Positions 14,833 to 24,569 of a stretch of 64,000 nt of DNA are shown piece after piece. Source of the stretch: an uncultured Clostridia bacterium (GTDB taxonomy: Bacteria > Bacillota > Clostridia > Christensenellales > Borkfalkiaceae). Within the stretch, counting starts at the first letter, position 1. The number at the start of each line of letters is the position of its first letter. The position numbers were made by a program, and so were the translations under genes. The stretch covers positions 25,812 to 89,811 of the forward strand of contig CANQXA010000002.1 of NCBI GenBank assembly GCA_947627765.1, read 5' to 3'. The notes under the pieces are model-generated. The model was not told the DNA's origin. It saw only the letters and a list, made by a program, of their open reading frames with translations, and ran no database searches.

Positions 14833-15884
14833 TCGCCGCATTCAAGGCGGAATACGAGTCGGTCGCCGTATCCACGAGGATCCGTCTCGCGCGCAATTTC
14901 AAGGACTATCCCTTCCCCGGTCGGCTCCTTTCCGACCCCCATGCCTCCGAGCAGGCGGGCGAAATGATCCAGCTCCTCGCCGCGGAGCTCTCGGGAATGG
15001 AGAAATTCGATCTCTATGAGATGTGCGACGTCTCCGACGAAAAAGCGGCGTTTTTGCGGGAGCGCTACCTCATTTCCCGCGACCTCATCCGTCACAAAAA
15101 AATTTCCGCCGCCCTCATCACGCGCGACGAAAGCATCTCCGTCATGATTAACGAGGAGGACCATGTCCGCGAACAGTACTTCATGAAAGGATACGACCTC
15201 AAACGCGCCTACGAGCGGGTCTCGGGGATCGACGACGTCATTTCCGAATCCATTCCGTTCGCATATGATGAAACGCTCGGATATCTCACCGCCTGCCCCA
15301 CCAATTTGGGGACGGGGCTGAGGGCGTCCGTCATGCTCTTTCTGCCCGCGTTGGCGCGGCGGGGGATCATGAAGGGGCTCATTCCCGATTTCGCCCGCCT
15401 CGGGCTCACCGCGCGCGGCGTGTACGGGGAGGGGAGCGGCACGGAGGGCGACCTCTTCCAGATCAGCAACGAGATCACGCTCGGACCTTCCGAGGAAGAG
15501 CTCCTCTCCGCCGTGGAACAGGCGACCAGCCTGCTCGTCGAAATGGAGCTCCGCGAGCGTTCCCGCATGAAGGCGGAGGAGGGCGTCCCGCTCAAAGACC
15601 GCGTCCGCCGCGCCTACGGGATCCTCTGCAACTGCTGCCGTCTCGACGAGCGGGAGTTCGTACGTCTCCTCGCCGACCTCAAACTCGGCATCGCGCTCGG
15701 ATATTTCGGCTTGGACGCGGAGCGGGAGGACGACAGGATGCAACTGCTCGACAGCCTCGCCGTCGATATGCGTCCCGCGGGGATCAACCGTCTCAACGGC
15801 GCCCCCCTCGACGGGGAAGGGCAGTGCGCCTACCGCGCCGAGTACGTCTCCAAGGCGATCGGCGGAATGGAACTCTTCTTCTGA
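14829..15884 (+). CDS. mcsB: Protein-arginine kinase McsB
   Basis: A 351-residue ATP:guanido phosphotransferase-family enzyme that phosphorylates arginine residues on damaged proteins. It has the VSTRIRLARNFKDYPFP opening of the catalytic domain, the acidic substrate loop NEEDHVREQYF, the CPTNLGTGLRASVML motif that carries the conserved active-site cysteine, and the C-terminal RGVYGEGS loop. Length is normal. It lies between mcsA and clpC, as in other Gram-positives. Confidence 0.95.
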   Translation: MIAAFKAEYESVAVSTRIRLARNFKDYPFPGRLLSDPHASEQAGEMIQLLAAELSGMEKFDLYEMCDVSDEKAAFLRERYLISRDLIRHKKISAALITRDESISVMINEEDHVREQYFMKGYDLKRAYERVSGIDDVISESIPFAYDETLGYLTACPTNLGTGLRASVMLFLPALARRGIMKGLIPDFARLGLTARGVYGEGSGTEGDLFQISNEITLGPSEEELLSAVEQATSLLVEMELRERSRMKAEEGVPLKDRVRRAYGILCNCCRLDEREFVRLLADLKLGIALGYFGLDAEREDDRMQLLDSLAVDMRPAGINRLNGAPLDGEGQCAYRAEYVSKAIGGMELFF

Positions 15885-15909
15885 ACTTGCGGCTCTCAAA
15901 GGGAAGGAT

Positions 15910-18360
15910 ATGAACAACGATCGATTCAGCGAACATCTCAACCAAACGGTGCTCGTCGCAAACGAGCTCGCCGAACGGTACCATACCACCTACATCGGGA
16001 GCGAACACATCGTTCTCGCGATGCTCTGCGTCAACGACAGTACCGCGGGCAAACTTCTTCCCGAAGCGGGCGCAACTTTCGAACGGTATGCCGAGCAATT
16101 CCGCAGGCGGGTCTCCCCCGACTTCCCGACGGTGGGGCTCACGCCCAACACCAAGGCGTTTTTCGATACGGCGCGGGAGCGGGCCCTCTCCGCGGATCCC
16201 TCGGGGATCATCGGGACGGAGCACGTTCTCCTCGCCATCTTGGGCGCCGAGGACTGTTGCGCCATGCGCATCCTGCGCACGATCGGGACGGATTTCAAAC
16301 TGCTCAAAAGCCGTCTGCTCGAATTTGTGACGCCCGCACAGCGCCCCCAAGAACTTCCCTCCTCCAAGGGCCGTTCTCAGGGACAGCGCGCCCGCGCCTA
16401 CGAAGCGCCCGCCGAAGACCTGCCCTATATGCGGTACGGCGACGACCTCACCGCGAAGGCGAGAGCGGGCAAGTTAGACCCCGTCATCGGGCGGCGTAAG
16501 GAGATCGAAAAGGTCATCCAGATCCTCTCCCGCCGTACCAAGAACAATCCCGTCCTCGTGGGCGAACCGGGCGTCGGGAAGAGCGCCGTCATCGAAGGGC
16601 TGGCGCAGGAGATCGTGATGGGTAACGTCCCCGAGATCCTGCGGGATAAGAAAGTCTTTTCGCTCAACCTCACCTCCCTTCTCGCGGGCGCGCGCTACCG
16701 CGGCGACTTCGAGGAACGTCTCAAAGAAGTGACCGACGCCATCACGAACGATAGAAACATCATCCTATTCATCGACGAGATCCACATGATCGTGGGCGCG
16801 GGCAGTTCGTCGGAAAGCAATATGGATGCCTCCAACATCTTAAAGCCCATGCTCGCCCGCGGCGAATTGCAGACGGTGGGGGCGACGACGACGGAGGAGT
16901 ACCGCAAATACATCGAAAAGGACGCCGCCCTCGAGCGGAGATTTACCCCCGTGACCGTAGACCAGCCGAGCGTTGAAGACGCGATCGTCATTTTACGCGG
17001 GCTCAAAGATAAGTACGAGGCGCATCACAACGTCGTGATCACAGAAGAGGCCATCGAAGCGGCGGTCAAACTCTCCGACCGCTACGTCACCGACCGTTTT
17101 CTGCCCGATAAGGCGATCGACCTCATCGACGAAGCGGCTTCCCGCAAGCGGCTCAATTCCTACAACGGGCCCGCCGAACTCCGCGAGCTCGACGAAAAAA
17201 TTCTGCGCCTCTCTTCGGAGATCGACAAAGCTACCAAATGGCGGGACTATGCGCGGGCGGACGCGCTCGGCAAGCAGATCGCACAGCTCGAAGACCGCCG
17301 CGCCGAACTCCGCGAGGAGTGGAACAACGCCCGCAACATGACCCATCTCTCCATCGGGACGGACGAGATCGCCGCGATCGTCAGCGATTGGACGGGCGTC
17401 CCCGTCTCCAAACTGACCGAGCAGGAGAGCTCCCGTCTTTTGGGGCTCGAAGAGGAACTGCACCGCAGGATCGTCGGGCAGGACGAGGCGGTCGCCGCCG
17501 TTGCGCGGGCGATCCGCAGGGCGCGCGCGGGCTTGGGGGACCCCAACCGTCCCATCGGCTCCTTTATCTTCGTGGGTCCGACGGGCGTGGGGAAGACCGA
17601 TCTCTGCAAGGCGCTCGCGGAAGCGCTTTTCGGCGACGAGCGTATGATGATCCGTCTCGATATGTCCGAATTCATGGATAAGGAATCGGTCAACAAGCTG
17701 ATCGGCGCCCCCCCGGGCTATATCGGGTTCGACGACCCCTCGGGCACGCTCACCGAGCGCGTGCGGAGCAAGCCCTATTCCGTTCTCCTCTTCGACGAGA
17801 TCGAAAAGGCGCACCCCGACGTCTTCAACGTCTTTTTGCAGATCCTCGACGACGGCAGGCTCACCGACAGCCGCGGACGGCTCGTCTCCTTCAAGAATAC
17901 CGTCATCATTATGACGTCCAACGTGGGCGCCCATGAAGTGAGGGAGGTCTCCGCGCTCGGCTTCGGCGGGACGGAGGAGGGCGAATACGGCGAGATGAAG
18001 TCCCGCATCGAGGCGGCGCTCAAGAGCCGCTTCAAGCCCGAATTCCTCAACCGCATCGACGAGACCGTCATCTTCCATAAGCTCACCCGCGAAGACGCCC
18101 TGTGCATCACGGGGAAGATCCTCGACGGGCTCGCCAAGCGGCTTGCGGAACGGGGGATCACCCTCCGCGTGACGGCGCGTGCGCGTGCGGAGATCGCGGC
18201 GGAAGGGTACAGCGAGGAATTCGGCGCGCGTCCGCTCAAACGGACCGTCCGCCGTTGCGTCGAAGACGGGCTCTCCGAGCAGATCCTCAGCGGCAACATC
18301 CCCGCGACGGGCACCGTGACGGTGGATTACGACGGAAAGTTCGTCTTTCTTTCCGCGTGA
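15910..18360 (+). CDS. clpC: ClpC AAA+ chaperone of the Clp protease
   Basis: An 816-residue double-ATPase unfoldase. There is an N-terminal repeat domain (about 1-145), D1 with Walker A GEPGVGKS near residue 217 and Walker [14 protein letters not shown], a UVR-type coiled middle region around residues 425-465, and D2 with [14 protein letters not shown] near residue 556 and [12 protein letters not shown]. It unfolds substrates, including phosphoarginine-marked ones, for ClpP. Ribosome site AAAGGGAAGGATATG. No CtsR box is visible upstream. Confidence 0.95.
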   Translation: MNNDRFSEHLNQTVLVANELAERYHTTYIGSEHIVLAMLCVNDSTAGKLLPEAGATFERYAEQFRRRVSPDFPTVGLTPNTKAFFDTARERALSADPSGIIGTEHVLLAILGAEDCCAMRILRTIGTDFKLLKSRLLEFVTPAQRPQELPSSKGRSQGQRARAYEAPAEDLPYMRYGDDLTAKARAGKLDPVIGRRKEIEKVIQILSRRTKNNPVLVGEPGVGKSAVIEGLAQEIVMGNVPEILRDKKVFSLNLTSLLAGARYRGDFEERLKEVTDAITNDRNIILFIDEIHMIVGAGSSSESNMDASNILKPMLARGELQTVGATTTEEYRKYIEKDAALERRFTPVTVDQPSVEDAIVILRGLKDKYEAHHNVVITEEAIEAAVKLSDRYVTDRFLPDKAIDLIDEAASRKRLNSYNGPAELRELDEKILRLSSEIDKATKWRDYARADALGKQIAQLEDRRAELREEWNNARNMTHLSIGTDEIAAIVSDWTGVPVSKLTEQESSRLLGLEEELHRRIVGQDEAVAAVARAIRRARAGLGDPNRPIGSFIFVGPTGVGKTDLCKALAEALFGDERMMIRLDMSEFMDKESVNKLIGAPPGYIGFDDPSGTLTERVRSKPYSVLLFDEIEKAHPDVFNVFLQILDDGRLTDSRGRLVSFKNTVIIMTSNVGAHEVREVSALGFGGTEEGEYGEMKSRIEAALKSRFKPEFLNRIDETVIFHKLTREDALCITGKILDGLAKRLAERGITLRVTARARAEIAAEGYSEEFGARPLKRTVRRCVEDGLSEQILSGNIPATGTVTVDYDGKFVFLSA

Positions 18361-18383
18361 GCGCGCAAATCGGGCGCGTGCGC

Positions 18384-18412
18384 TTGACTTTTTCCGCGGA
18401 AGCGGCTACAAT
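18384..18412 (+). promoter_or_regulatory. aspS promoter
   Basis: TTGACT, 17-bp spacer, TACAAT. Confidence 0.75.
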
Positions 18413-18421
18413 ACCTTTTGG

Positions 18422-18442
18422 ACCGCGGCGCAGTCTGCCGCG
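18422..18442 (+). promoter_or_regulatory. Leader hairpin of aspS
   Basis: Stem CCGCGGC/GCCGCGG with a 7-nt loop, close to the transcript 5' end. It has no T-run and is not a terminator; it may stabilise the mRNA. Confidence 0.45.
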
Positions 18443-18475
18443 GCAGGTCACAGGATAAATTTTGAGGAGAGATCC

Positions 18476-20227
18476 ATGGAGTTCAGAACGCACAACTGTA
18501 ACGAGCTTCGGGAGGGAGACGTAGGCAAACGCGTCAAACTTGCGGGCTGGCTGGATAGCAAACGGGATAAGGGAGGGCTGCTGTTCGCCGTCCTCCGCGA
18601 CTTCTACGGTACGACGCAGGTGGTCTGTTCGGAGGAACCCTGCCTCTCCGCCTTCCGCGAGATCCCCACAGAGTCCACCGTTTCGGTGGAGGGAACGGTC
18701 GTTCTGCGCTCCGCTCCCAACGAAAAGCTCCCCACGGGGAAGATCGAGATCGTCCCCGAGAAAGTGGAAGTTTTGGGAAGAAGAATGACGCAGGCGCTTC
18801 CCTTCGAGATCTCCCATTCGACGGAAGCGGGGGAGGACGCCCGTCTGCGCTACCGTTTCCTCGATCTCCGCAACCCCGCCGTCAAGGAAAAGATCGTGCT
18901 TCGCTCCAAGATCGTCGCCGAGCTCAGAAGGCTGATGACGGAGGAGGGTTTCTACGAGATCTCCACGCCCATTCTGACCTCTTCCTCTCCCGAAGGCGCG
19001 CGGGATTACATCGTGCCGAGCCGCCTCTACCCGGGCGAATTCTATGCCCTTCCGCAGGCGCCCCAGCAGTACAAACAGCTGTTGATGTGCGCCGGTTTCG
19101 ATAAGTATTTCCAGATCGCGCCCTGCTTCCGCGACGAGGACGCCCGTGCCGACCGTTCCCCGGGCGAATTCTACCAGCTCGACATCGAGATGGCGTTCGC
19201 CACGCAGGAGGACGTATTCGCCGTCTTGGAGCGGGTTCTGCCTCCCGTGTTTGCGAAGTTTTCGGGTTGGGAAGCGGACAAGCCTCCCTTCCGCCGCATT
19301 CCCTATCTCACCGCCCTCGAGGACTACGGCACCGACAAGCCCGACCTTCGCAACCCGCTGATCATCAAGGACGTGACCGATCTCACCGTGAATTGCGGCT
19401 TCGATCCCCTCATGCTCAAACACGTCAAGGCGATCTGCGTGACAGGCGTGAACGTCCCCCGCAAGTGGATCGATAAGACGGCGGAGGAGTTCAAAGTCAA
19501 GACGGAGGGCGGTACCATGTACTGGTTCAAGCTCGACGAAAACGGCGCGCCCGCGGGCGGGATCGCCAAGTTCGCCGCCCCCGCCGCCGATGCGTGGAAG
19601 AAGGCGCTCGGCGCAGAGAAAGACGCGTTTATCGCCCTCGTCGCCGAAGATAAACTGCAAGACGTCCGGAAGCGCGCGGGGATCCTCCGCACCATGCTCG
19701 GCACGGGGCTCGGGCTGATTGAGAAGAACGTCTACCGCTTCTGCTGGATCGTGGACTTCCCCATGTACGAGATCGGGGAGGAGAGCGGACAGCTCGAATT
19801 CTGTCACAATCCGTTCTCCATGCCGCAGGGCGGGCTCGAAGCGCTCGAAACCAAGGATCCGCTCTCCATCCTCGCATGGCAGTACGACATCGTCTGCAAC
19901 GGCGTGGAGCTATCTTCGGGCGCGGTCAGAAACCACGACCCCGCGATCATGCTCAAAGCGTTCTCGCTCGTCGGGATCGGGGAGGAGGAAGTCCGCAGGA
20001 AATTCCCCGCCCTCTACAACGCCTTCGAGTACGGCGCGCCCCCTCACGCGGGCGTAGCCCCCGGCGTAGACCGCATGGTCATGCTCATCTCGGATACCGT
20101 CAACATCCGGGAAGTCATCGCCTTCCCCATGAACGCCAAGGCGCGCGATCTCATGATGAACGCGCCCTCGCCCGTCGAGAAAAAACAGCTCGACGAGGTG
20201 CATATCGCCATCCAAAAGACCAAATAA
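18476..20227 (+). CDS. aspS: Aspartyl-tRNA synthetase
   Basis: A 583-residue class II synthetase. It has the N-terminal OB-fold anticodon domain (GKRVKLAGWLDSKRDKG), class II motif 2 in FRDEDARADRSPGEFYQLDIEMAF, the bacterial GAD insertion in the middle, and motif 3 in GVAPGVDRMVMLI. The length and GAD domain mark it as the bacterial type rather than the archaeal-like shorter form. Ribosome site TTGAGGAGAGATCC. Monocistronic, with its own promoter and terminator. Confidence 0.97.
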   Translation: MEFRTHNCNELREGDVGKRVKLAGWLDSKRDKGGLLFAVLRDFYGTTQVVCSEEPCLSAFREIPTESTVSVEGTVVLRSAPNEKLPTGKIEIVPEKVEVLGRRMTQALPFEISHSTEAGEDARLRYRFLDLRNPAVKEKIVLRSKIVAELRRLMTEEGFYEISTPILTSSSPEGARDYIVPSRLYPGEFYALPQAPQQYKQLLMCAGFDKYFQIAPCFRDEDARADRSPGEFYQLDIEMAFATQEDVFAVLERVLPPVFAKFSGWEADKPPFRRIPYLTALEDYGTDKPDLRNPLIIKDVTDLTVNCGFDPLMLKHVKAICVTGVNVPRKWIDKTAEEFKVKTEGGTMYWFKLDENGAPAGGIAKFAAPAADAWKKALGAEKDAFIALVAEDKLQDVRKRAGILRTMLGTGLGLIEKNVYRFCWIVDFPMYEIGEESGQLEFCHNPFSMPQGGLEALETKDPLSILAWQYDIVCNGVELSSGAVRNHDPAIMLKAFSLVGIGEEEVRRKFPALYNAFEYGAPPHAGVAPGVDRMVMLISDTVNIREVIAFPMNAKARDLMMNAPSPVEKKQLDEVHIAIQKTK

Positions 20228-20234
20228 TAGGTTC

Positions 20235-20262
20235 GGCGTCCCGTCAGGGGCGCCGTCTCTTT
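20235..20262 (+). terminator. aspS terminator
   Basis: Stem GGCGTCCC/GGGGCGCC, loop GTCA, then GTCTCTTT. Confidence 0.6.
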
Positions 20263-20305
20263 GCGCGGCGGGCGGCGGATTTTTTTACCGCCCCGCACAA
20301 ATCGC

Positions 20306-20335
20306 GTGACAAAGCGCCCGTCTCCCTGTTATAAT
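20306..20335 (+). promoter_or_regulatory. Promoter of the Na/Pi symporter gene
   Basis: GTGACA, 18-bp spacer, TATAAT. Confidence 0.6.
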
Positions 20336-20373
20336 AGAGGCGGGCAGAATCAGGGAAGAATAGAAGGATATTT

Positions 20374-22062
20374 ATGGGAGCTTGGGACATCATCAAAATC
20401 GTCATGCAGATCTTCGGCGGCATGGGGACCTTCCTCGTCGGAATGAAGATCCTCTCCGAAAACATGACCCGCCTCGCCCACGGAAAGCTCAAAAAGATGC
20501 TCAATAAGACCGCGAAGAGCAGATTCGCGGGGGTCGGGATCGGTACGGTCGTGACCATTATGGGGCAGAGTTCGGCGTTTACGACGGTCATGGTGGTCGG
20601 TCTCGTCAACGCGGGGATCATGACCCTCTTTCAAGCGACGGCGATCATCATGGGCGCCAACATCGGGACGACGCTCAACGCATGGGTCATCGCCATCGGC
20701 GGCTCGGAGATCACAGTCTTCTTCCTCAGTTTGGCGGCGGTCGGCGTGTTCATCACGATGTTCTCCAAAAACGAGAAGATGAAATCGGTCGGCAACGTCA
20801 TCGCGGCGTTCGGTCTCATCTTCGTCGGGCTCAAATTCATGTCGGGCGCGCTCACCTTCGAAGAGGGCTCTGCGGCGTTCGAAGCCGTTTCGGGTCTGCT
20901 CGCAAAGATCAGAAATCCCGTCCTGCTCCTTCTCATCGGCATCGCGGTGACGGCGCTCGTGCAGTCGTCTACGGCAGTCAACGCCATTATCCTGACGATG
21001 GCGAGCCTGCCCGTCCCCATCATCATCGGCGGAGGGGGGAACGCCGCCCTCTACATCATCATCGGCTCCAACATCGGTACCTGCGTCACCGCGCTCATCT
21101 CGTCGCTCGGGGCGAACCCCAACGCCAAGCGCGCCGCCGTCATCCACTTCCTGTTCAACCTCTTCGGCGCGGTCATCTTTATGATCGTCCTCGTCTGCTG
21201 GGGGAACTTTGCGGATACCGTGCTCGCGGGCATCTTCCCTTCGGACATGGCTGTCTTCGGCAAGACGGGGCTGGGCTTGGCGCTTCAGATCGCCACCTTC
21301 CATACCCTCTTCAACGTGATCAATACGTTGCTCTTTTTGCCCTTTATCAAGTACTTCGTCTGGCTCGCCGAGCACATCGTGCCCGCGCGCAAACAGGAGA
21401 AGAAGGGCGACATCATCTTCGAGGACCTCGACGAACGCCTTCTGCGCAGCCCTTCCGTCGCGCTCGGGTTTATCTATCAGCAGTCGGGCAAGATGTTCTC
21501 CTACGCGATGGATACCCTCGATCTCGCCTTCCATGCCTTTTTGAAGAAGGACATGGATACCGCGCCCAAGGTCACGGAGAAGAACCGTGAGCTCGCCGAA
21601 GCCAACAGGCTCGCCGTCTCTTACCTCGTGAAGATCTCCACGGCGTCGCTCGTCACCGAGGATGAAAACACCGTATCGAAGATGCACTATGTGCTCAACG
21701 ACATCATGCGTATCGGCGAACTTGCCGACAACGTCACCAAGTACACCCATCACTATGTGGAGGACGAGCTCGTTTTTTCGGACGAATTCCTCGAAATGAT
21801 CTCGGGGATGTACGGGAAGATCCAAACGCTCTATTCCCGCGCGCTCGGCGTCTTTCTTTCCAAGGACGCCGCGGGGCTCGGCGAAGTGGACCGTTTGGAG
21901 GACGAGATCGACGCCGCCCGCCGCGCCTTGGTGGACCGTCATATCAAGCGGCTCAACGAGGGCAAGTGCCAGCCGCAGAACTCGGGCGTATTCATCAATC
22001 TTGTCGGGAATCTCGAGCGTGCCGCCGACCACATCACCTACATCGCGCACTCCATCGACTGA
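20374..22062 (+). CDS. Na+/phosphate cotransporter family protein with PhoU-like tail
   Basis: A 562-residue membrane protein. Two Na/Pi-cotransporter repeats (PF02690 type) carry the duplicated GQSSAFTTVMVVG and VQSSTAVNAIILTM motifs with the shared QSS(A/T) signature, each followed by ANIGTT or SNIGTC. The C-terminal 200 residues (from about 345) are helical and PhoU-like, with KMFSYAMDTLDLAFHAFL and VGNLERAADHITYIAHS. It probably imports phosphate with sodium, or exports it. ATG 20374 follows AGAAGGATATTT. Confidence 0.92.
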   Translation: MGAWDIIKIVMQIFGGMGTFLVGMKILSENMTRLAHGKLKKMLNKTAKSRFAGVGIGTVVTIMGQSSAFTTVMVVGLVNAGIMTLFQATAIIMGANIGTTLNAWVIAIGGSEITVFFLSLAAVGVFITMFSKNEKMKSVGNVIAAFGLIFVGLKFMSGALTFEEGSAAFEAVSGLLAKIRNPVLLLLIGIAVTALVQSSTAVNAIILTMASLPVPIIIGGGGNAALYIIIGSNIGTCVTALISSLGANPNAKRAAVIHFLFNLFGAVIFMIVLVCWGNFADTVLAGIFPSDMAVFGKTGLGLALQIATFHTLFNVINTLLFLPFIKYFVWLAEHIVPARKQEKKGDIIFEDLDERLLRSPSVALGFIYQQSGKMFSYAMDTLDLAFHAFLKKDMDTAPKVTEKNRELAEANRLAVSYLVKISTASLVTEDENTVSKMHYVLNDIMRIGELADNVTKYTHHYVEDELVFSDEFLEMISGMYGKIQTLYSRALGVFLSKDAAGLGEVDRLEDEIDAARRALVDRHIKRLNEGKCQPQNSGVFINLVGNLERAADHITYIAHSID

Positions 22063-22523
22063 TCCCGCCCCACCCCCTTAGTCCCCCTCCCACGGAGGGG
22101 GTACAACGGAGGGGAAAATGAACCCCCCCATTGGAAGACACAACACATTACCCCCTCCGCGGGAGGGGGGTAGGGGGGTGGGCACTCTCATTCCGTCATG
22201 TCGAGCTTGTCGAGACATCTCTACCTTATTTTGGATGAGATTTCTCCACGCGCTCGCTATCGCTCGCTTGGTCGAAATGACGGAATGGGAAGAACGCGCT
22301 TCGCGCTCTGCTACTTCGCCTGCGGCTCGTGCCGTGCTTCGATACACAATAGAAGTTTCGCACGGGACGAAATGACGGCGGGAGGACGCGCTTCGGTCGC
22401 TTCGCTCCCTCAGAATGACGTACCCCCTCCGCGGGAGGGGGGTAGGGGGGTGGGCGGTCCCATAGTGTAGGCACTCCCCGAGTATGCCGTAACCCAAAAA
22501 CAACGCAAAGAAGGTGAAATTCC
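22063..22523. repeat. Intergenic cluster of dispersed repeats
   Basis: About 460 bp without a credible gene. It contains a C-rich/G-rich palindromic block at 22066-22103; a 34-bp block at 22150-22183 repeated exactly at 22422-22455; an 87-bp block at 22195-22281, also present at 55550-55635; and a segment at 22389-22420 related to 55344-55374. The short frames here are repeat sequence, not genes. Only the last 40 bp, with AAAGAAGGTG, serve the next gene. Confidence 0.85.
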
Positions 22524-24485
22524 ATGAAGATCACGATCACAGAAAAGACCAAGATCCCCGTAAAAGAGGGGGGCGTGGGGCTCTTCTTCGAAGACCTCAA
22601 CTACGACCTCGACGGCGGGCTCTACGCCGAGCTGTTGGAAAACCGCAATTTCGAGGCGAAGGACGTCTCGGGCGAATGGGACCGCTACGTCGTCCGTCCC
22701 GACGGCGGCTACGCGTGGGAAGTCTTCCCCGAAGGCGCGGACGTCGCCCTCAAAATCAAGACCGACCGCCCGCTCTACGCCGAAAATCCGCACTATATGC
22801 GGATGGTCTGCCGTACGGACGGCGTAGGCATGAAGAATAAGGCGTACGACGGCGTTTACGTCGAAAAGGGGAAGGAGTACCGTATCTCCTTTTGGATCCG
22901 TTCCTACGATTATCGCGGCAGAGCCGCCGTCACCGTGCAAAAGGATGGCGTGAAGGCGATCGAGAAGACGGTGAAAGTGAAGCCCGACGGCAAATGGCGC
23001 CGCTGTGCCTTTTCCGTCAAGGCGAAGACCTCTCTCGACCGCGCCGATTTCACGTTTACGCTCTCCAAGGCGGGCATGGTACACCTCGATTGCTTCTCGA
23101 TGATCCCCGAAGACGCCGTAATAGGCGTATTCCGCCGCGATCTCTTCCGCCTCATGAAGGACCTCAAACCGGGCTTTCTTCGCTTCCCGGGCGGGTGCGT
23201 CGTAGAGGGGAACAGCCTCCAAAACCGCTATCTTTGGAAGGAATCGGTGGGCGCCGTGGAGCGCCGCCGCCATAATTGGAACCGTTGGGCGGTCCATGCG
23301 ACCTGCCCGGAAAACAACTTCCGCACAGACTATTCCCACTACGGGCAGACGCTCGGCGTGGGCTACTACGAGTATTTCCGCCTCTGCGAACTGCTCGGCG
23401 CAAAGCCGCTGCCCGTCCTTTCGGTGGGGATCGCTTGCCAATATATGTCTACGGAATTCGTCCCGCTTGACGACCCCGAGCTCGAGAGCTATATTCAGGA
23501 CGCGCTCGACCTCATCGAGTTCGCAAACGGCGGAACGGACACGATGTGGGGCAAACTGCGCGCCGAACTCGGGCATCCCGAGCCCTTCCGTCTCGAATAT
23601 CTCGGCGTCGGCAACGAGCAGTGGGAGGCTTCCCCGCGGCAGAAGGACGGGGTCGAACGTCCCAATGAGTTCTACAAGCGGTTCGAGCTCTTCGAACGCC
23701 GCATCCACGCCCGCTATCCCGAGATCAAGATCGTGGGGACGGTCGGTCCCACCGTCGATTCCGAGACCCATAAGAGCGCGTGGGAGTGGACGAGGAAGAA
23801 CCTCGAAAGCAATCCCTCCTTCGTCTACTGTTCGGACGAGCATTTCTACGTCTCGCCCGCGTGGTTGTATTCGCACACCGACGTCTACGATTCCTATCCG
23901 CGGGGCGCGCTGGTCTACGCGGGAGAGTATGCGGCGCACGTTCCGGGCTCGGGTTGCGCGCTCTTCAACGCGCCGCAGGCGAACTGCTGGGAGGGCGCCC
24001 TTGCGGAAGCCGCCTTCATGACGGGCATGGAGCGCAATTCCGACGTCGTGGTGATGAAGTCCTACGCGCCCCTCTTCGGCAGGCTCGGCTATACCGAATG
24101 GAGCCCCGACCTCATTTGGTTCGACGGCAAGCGCGCCTACGCCACCGCCAATTACTATGTCCAAATGCTTTACAGCCTTTATACGGGCGACTTCGCGCTC
24201 GGGGCGGAGACGGACGCCGAAAATACGTACGTCTCGGCGACCGCGCGGGACGTCTTCCTCTACGTCAAGGCGGTCAACGCGTCCGACGAGGAGCTCGAAG
24301 CGGAGATCGAGGGCGATTTCGACTTCGGAACGCTCACCCGCATCATCAGCCTGAAAGGGGAGCCCGGGGATTACAACCGCATCGACGCGCCCGACAGGAT
24401 CGTTCCCGTCGAGGTCGCGCCCACGGCACCCCGCTCGCTGAAACTCCCTCCTCACAGCTTCGAGGTCTTGGTGTTCAGAAAGTAA
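22524..24485 (+). CDS. GH51 alpha-L-arabinofuranosidase
   Basis: A 653-residue glycoside hydrolase that releases arabinose from arabinoxylan or arabinan side chains. Order of parts: an N-terminal segment (FFEDLNYDLDGGLYAELLENRNFEAK), a carbohydrate-binding-like beta domain (about 60-200), the (beta/alpha)8 barrel with RFPGGCVVEGN, acid/base Glu365 in GVGNEQWE, and the candidate nucleophile Glu439 in SDEHFY, then a C-terminal beta-sandwich. There is no signal peptide, so it is probably cytoplasmic and acts on imported oligosaccharides. Length fits the larger, plant-like GH51 type. Confidence 0.92.
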   Translation: MKITITEKTKIPVKEGGVGLFFEDLNYDLDGGLYAELLENRNFEAKDVSGEWDRYVVRPDGGYAWEVFPEGADVALKIKTDRPLYAENPHYMRMVCRTDGVGMKNKAYDGVYVEKGKEYRISFWIRSYDYRGRAAVTVQKDGVKAIEKTVKVKPDGKWRRCAFSVKAKTSLDRADFTFTLSKAGMVHLDCFSMIPEDAVIGVFRRDLFRLMKDLKPGFLRFPGGCVVEGNSLQNRYLWKESVGAVERRRHNWNRWAVHATCPENNFRTDYSHYGQTLGVGYYEYFRLCELLGAKPLPVLSVGIACQYMSTEFVPLDDPELESYIQDALDLIEFANGGTDTMWGKLRAELGHPEPFRLEYLGVGNEQWEASPRQKDGVERPNEFYKRFELFERRIHARYPEIKIVGTVGPTVDSETHKSAWEWTRKNLESNPSFVYCSDEHFYVSPAWLYSHTDVYDSYPRGALVYAGEYAAHVPGSGCALFNAPQANCWEGALAEAAFMTGMERNSDVVVMKSYAPLFGRLGYTEWSPDLIWFDGKRAYATANYYVQMLYSLYTGDFALGAETDAENTYVSATARDVFLYVKAVNASDEELEAEIEGDFDFGTLTRIISLKGEPGDYNRIDAPDRIVPVEVAPTAPRSLKLPPHSFEVLVFRK

Positions 24486-24515
24486 AGGGCGGCGGGTCCG
24501 CCGCAAACAGAACAT

Positions 24516-24557
24516 AAAAACGGGGAGCGGCGCATCGCGCCGCCCCCCGTTTTTATT
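24516..24557. terminator. Strong bidirectional terminator
   Basis: An A5/T5-flanked stem based on ACGGGG(A)GCGGCGC paired with GCGCCGCCCCCCGT, loop ATC. It serves both the GH51 gene and the convergent surface-protein gene. Confidence 0.9.
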
Positions 24558-24569
24558 TAGGAGAGTGTC

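Noticed and set aside
22410..24515. 701-codon leftward frame opposite the GH51 gene
   Set aside because: Shadow of G/C-rich third positions; the opposite strand encodes a clear glycosidase.
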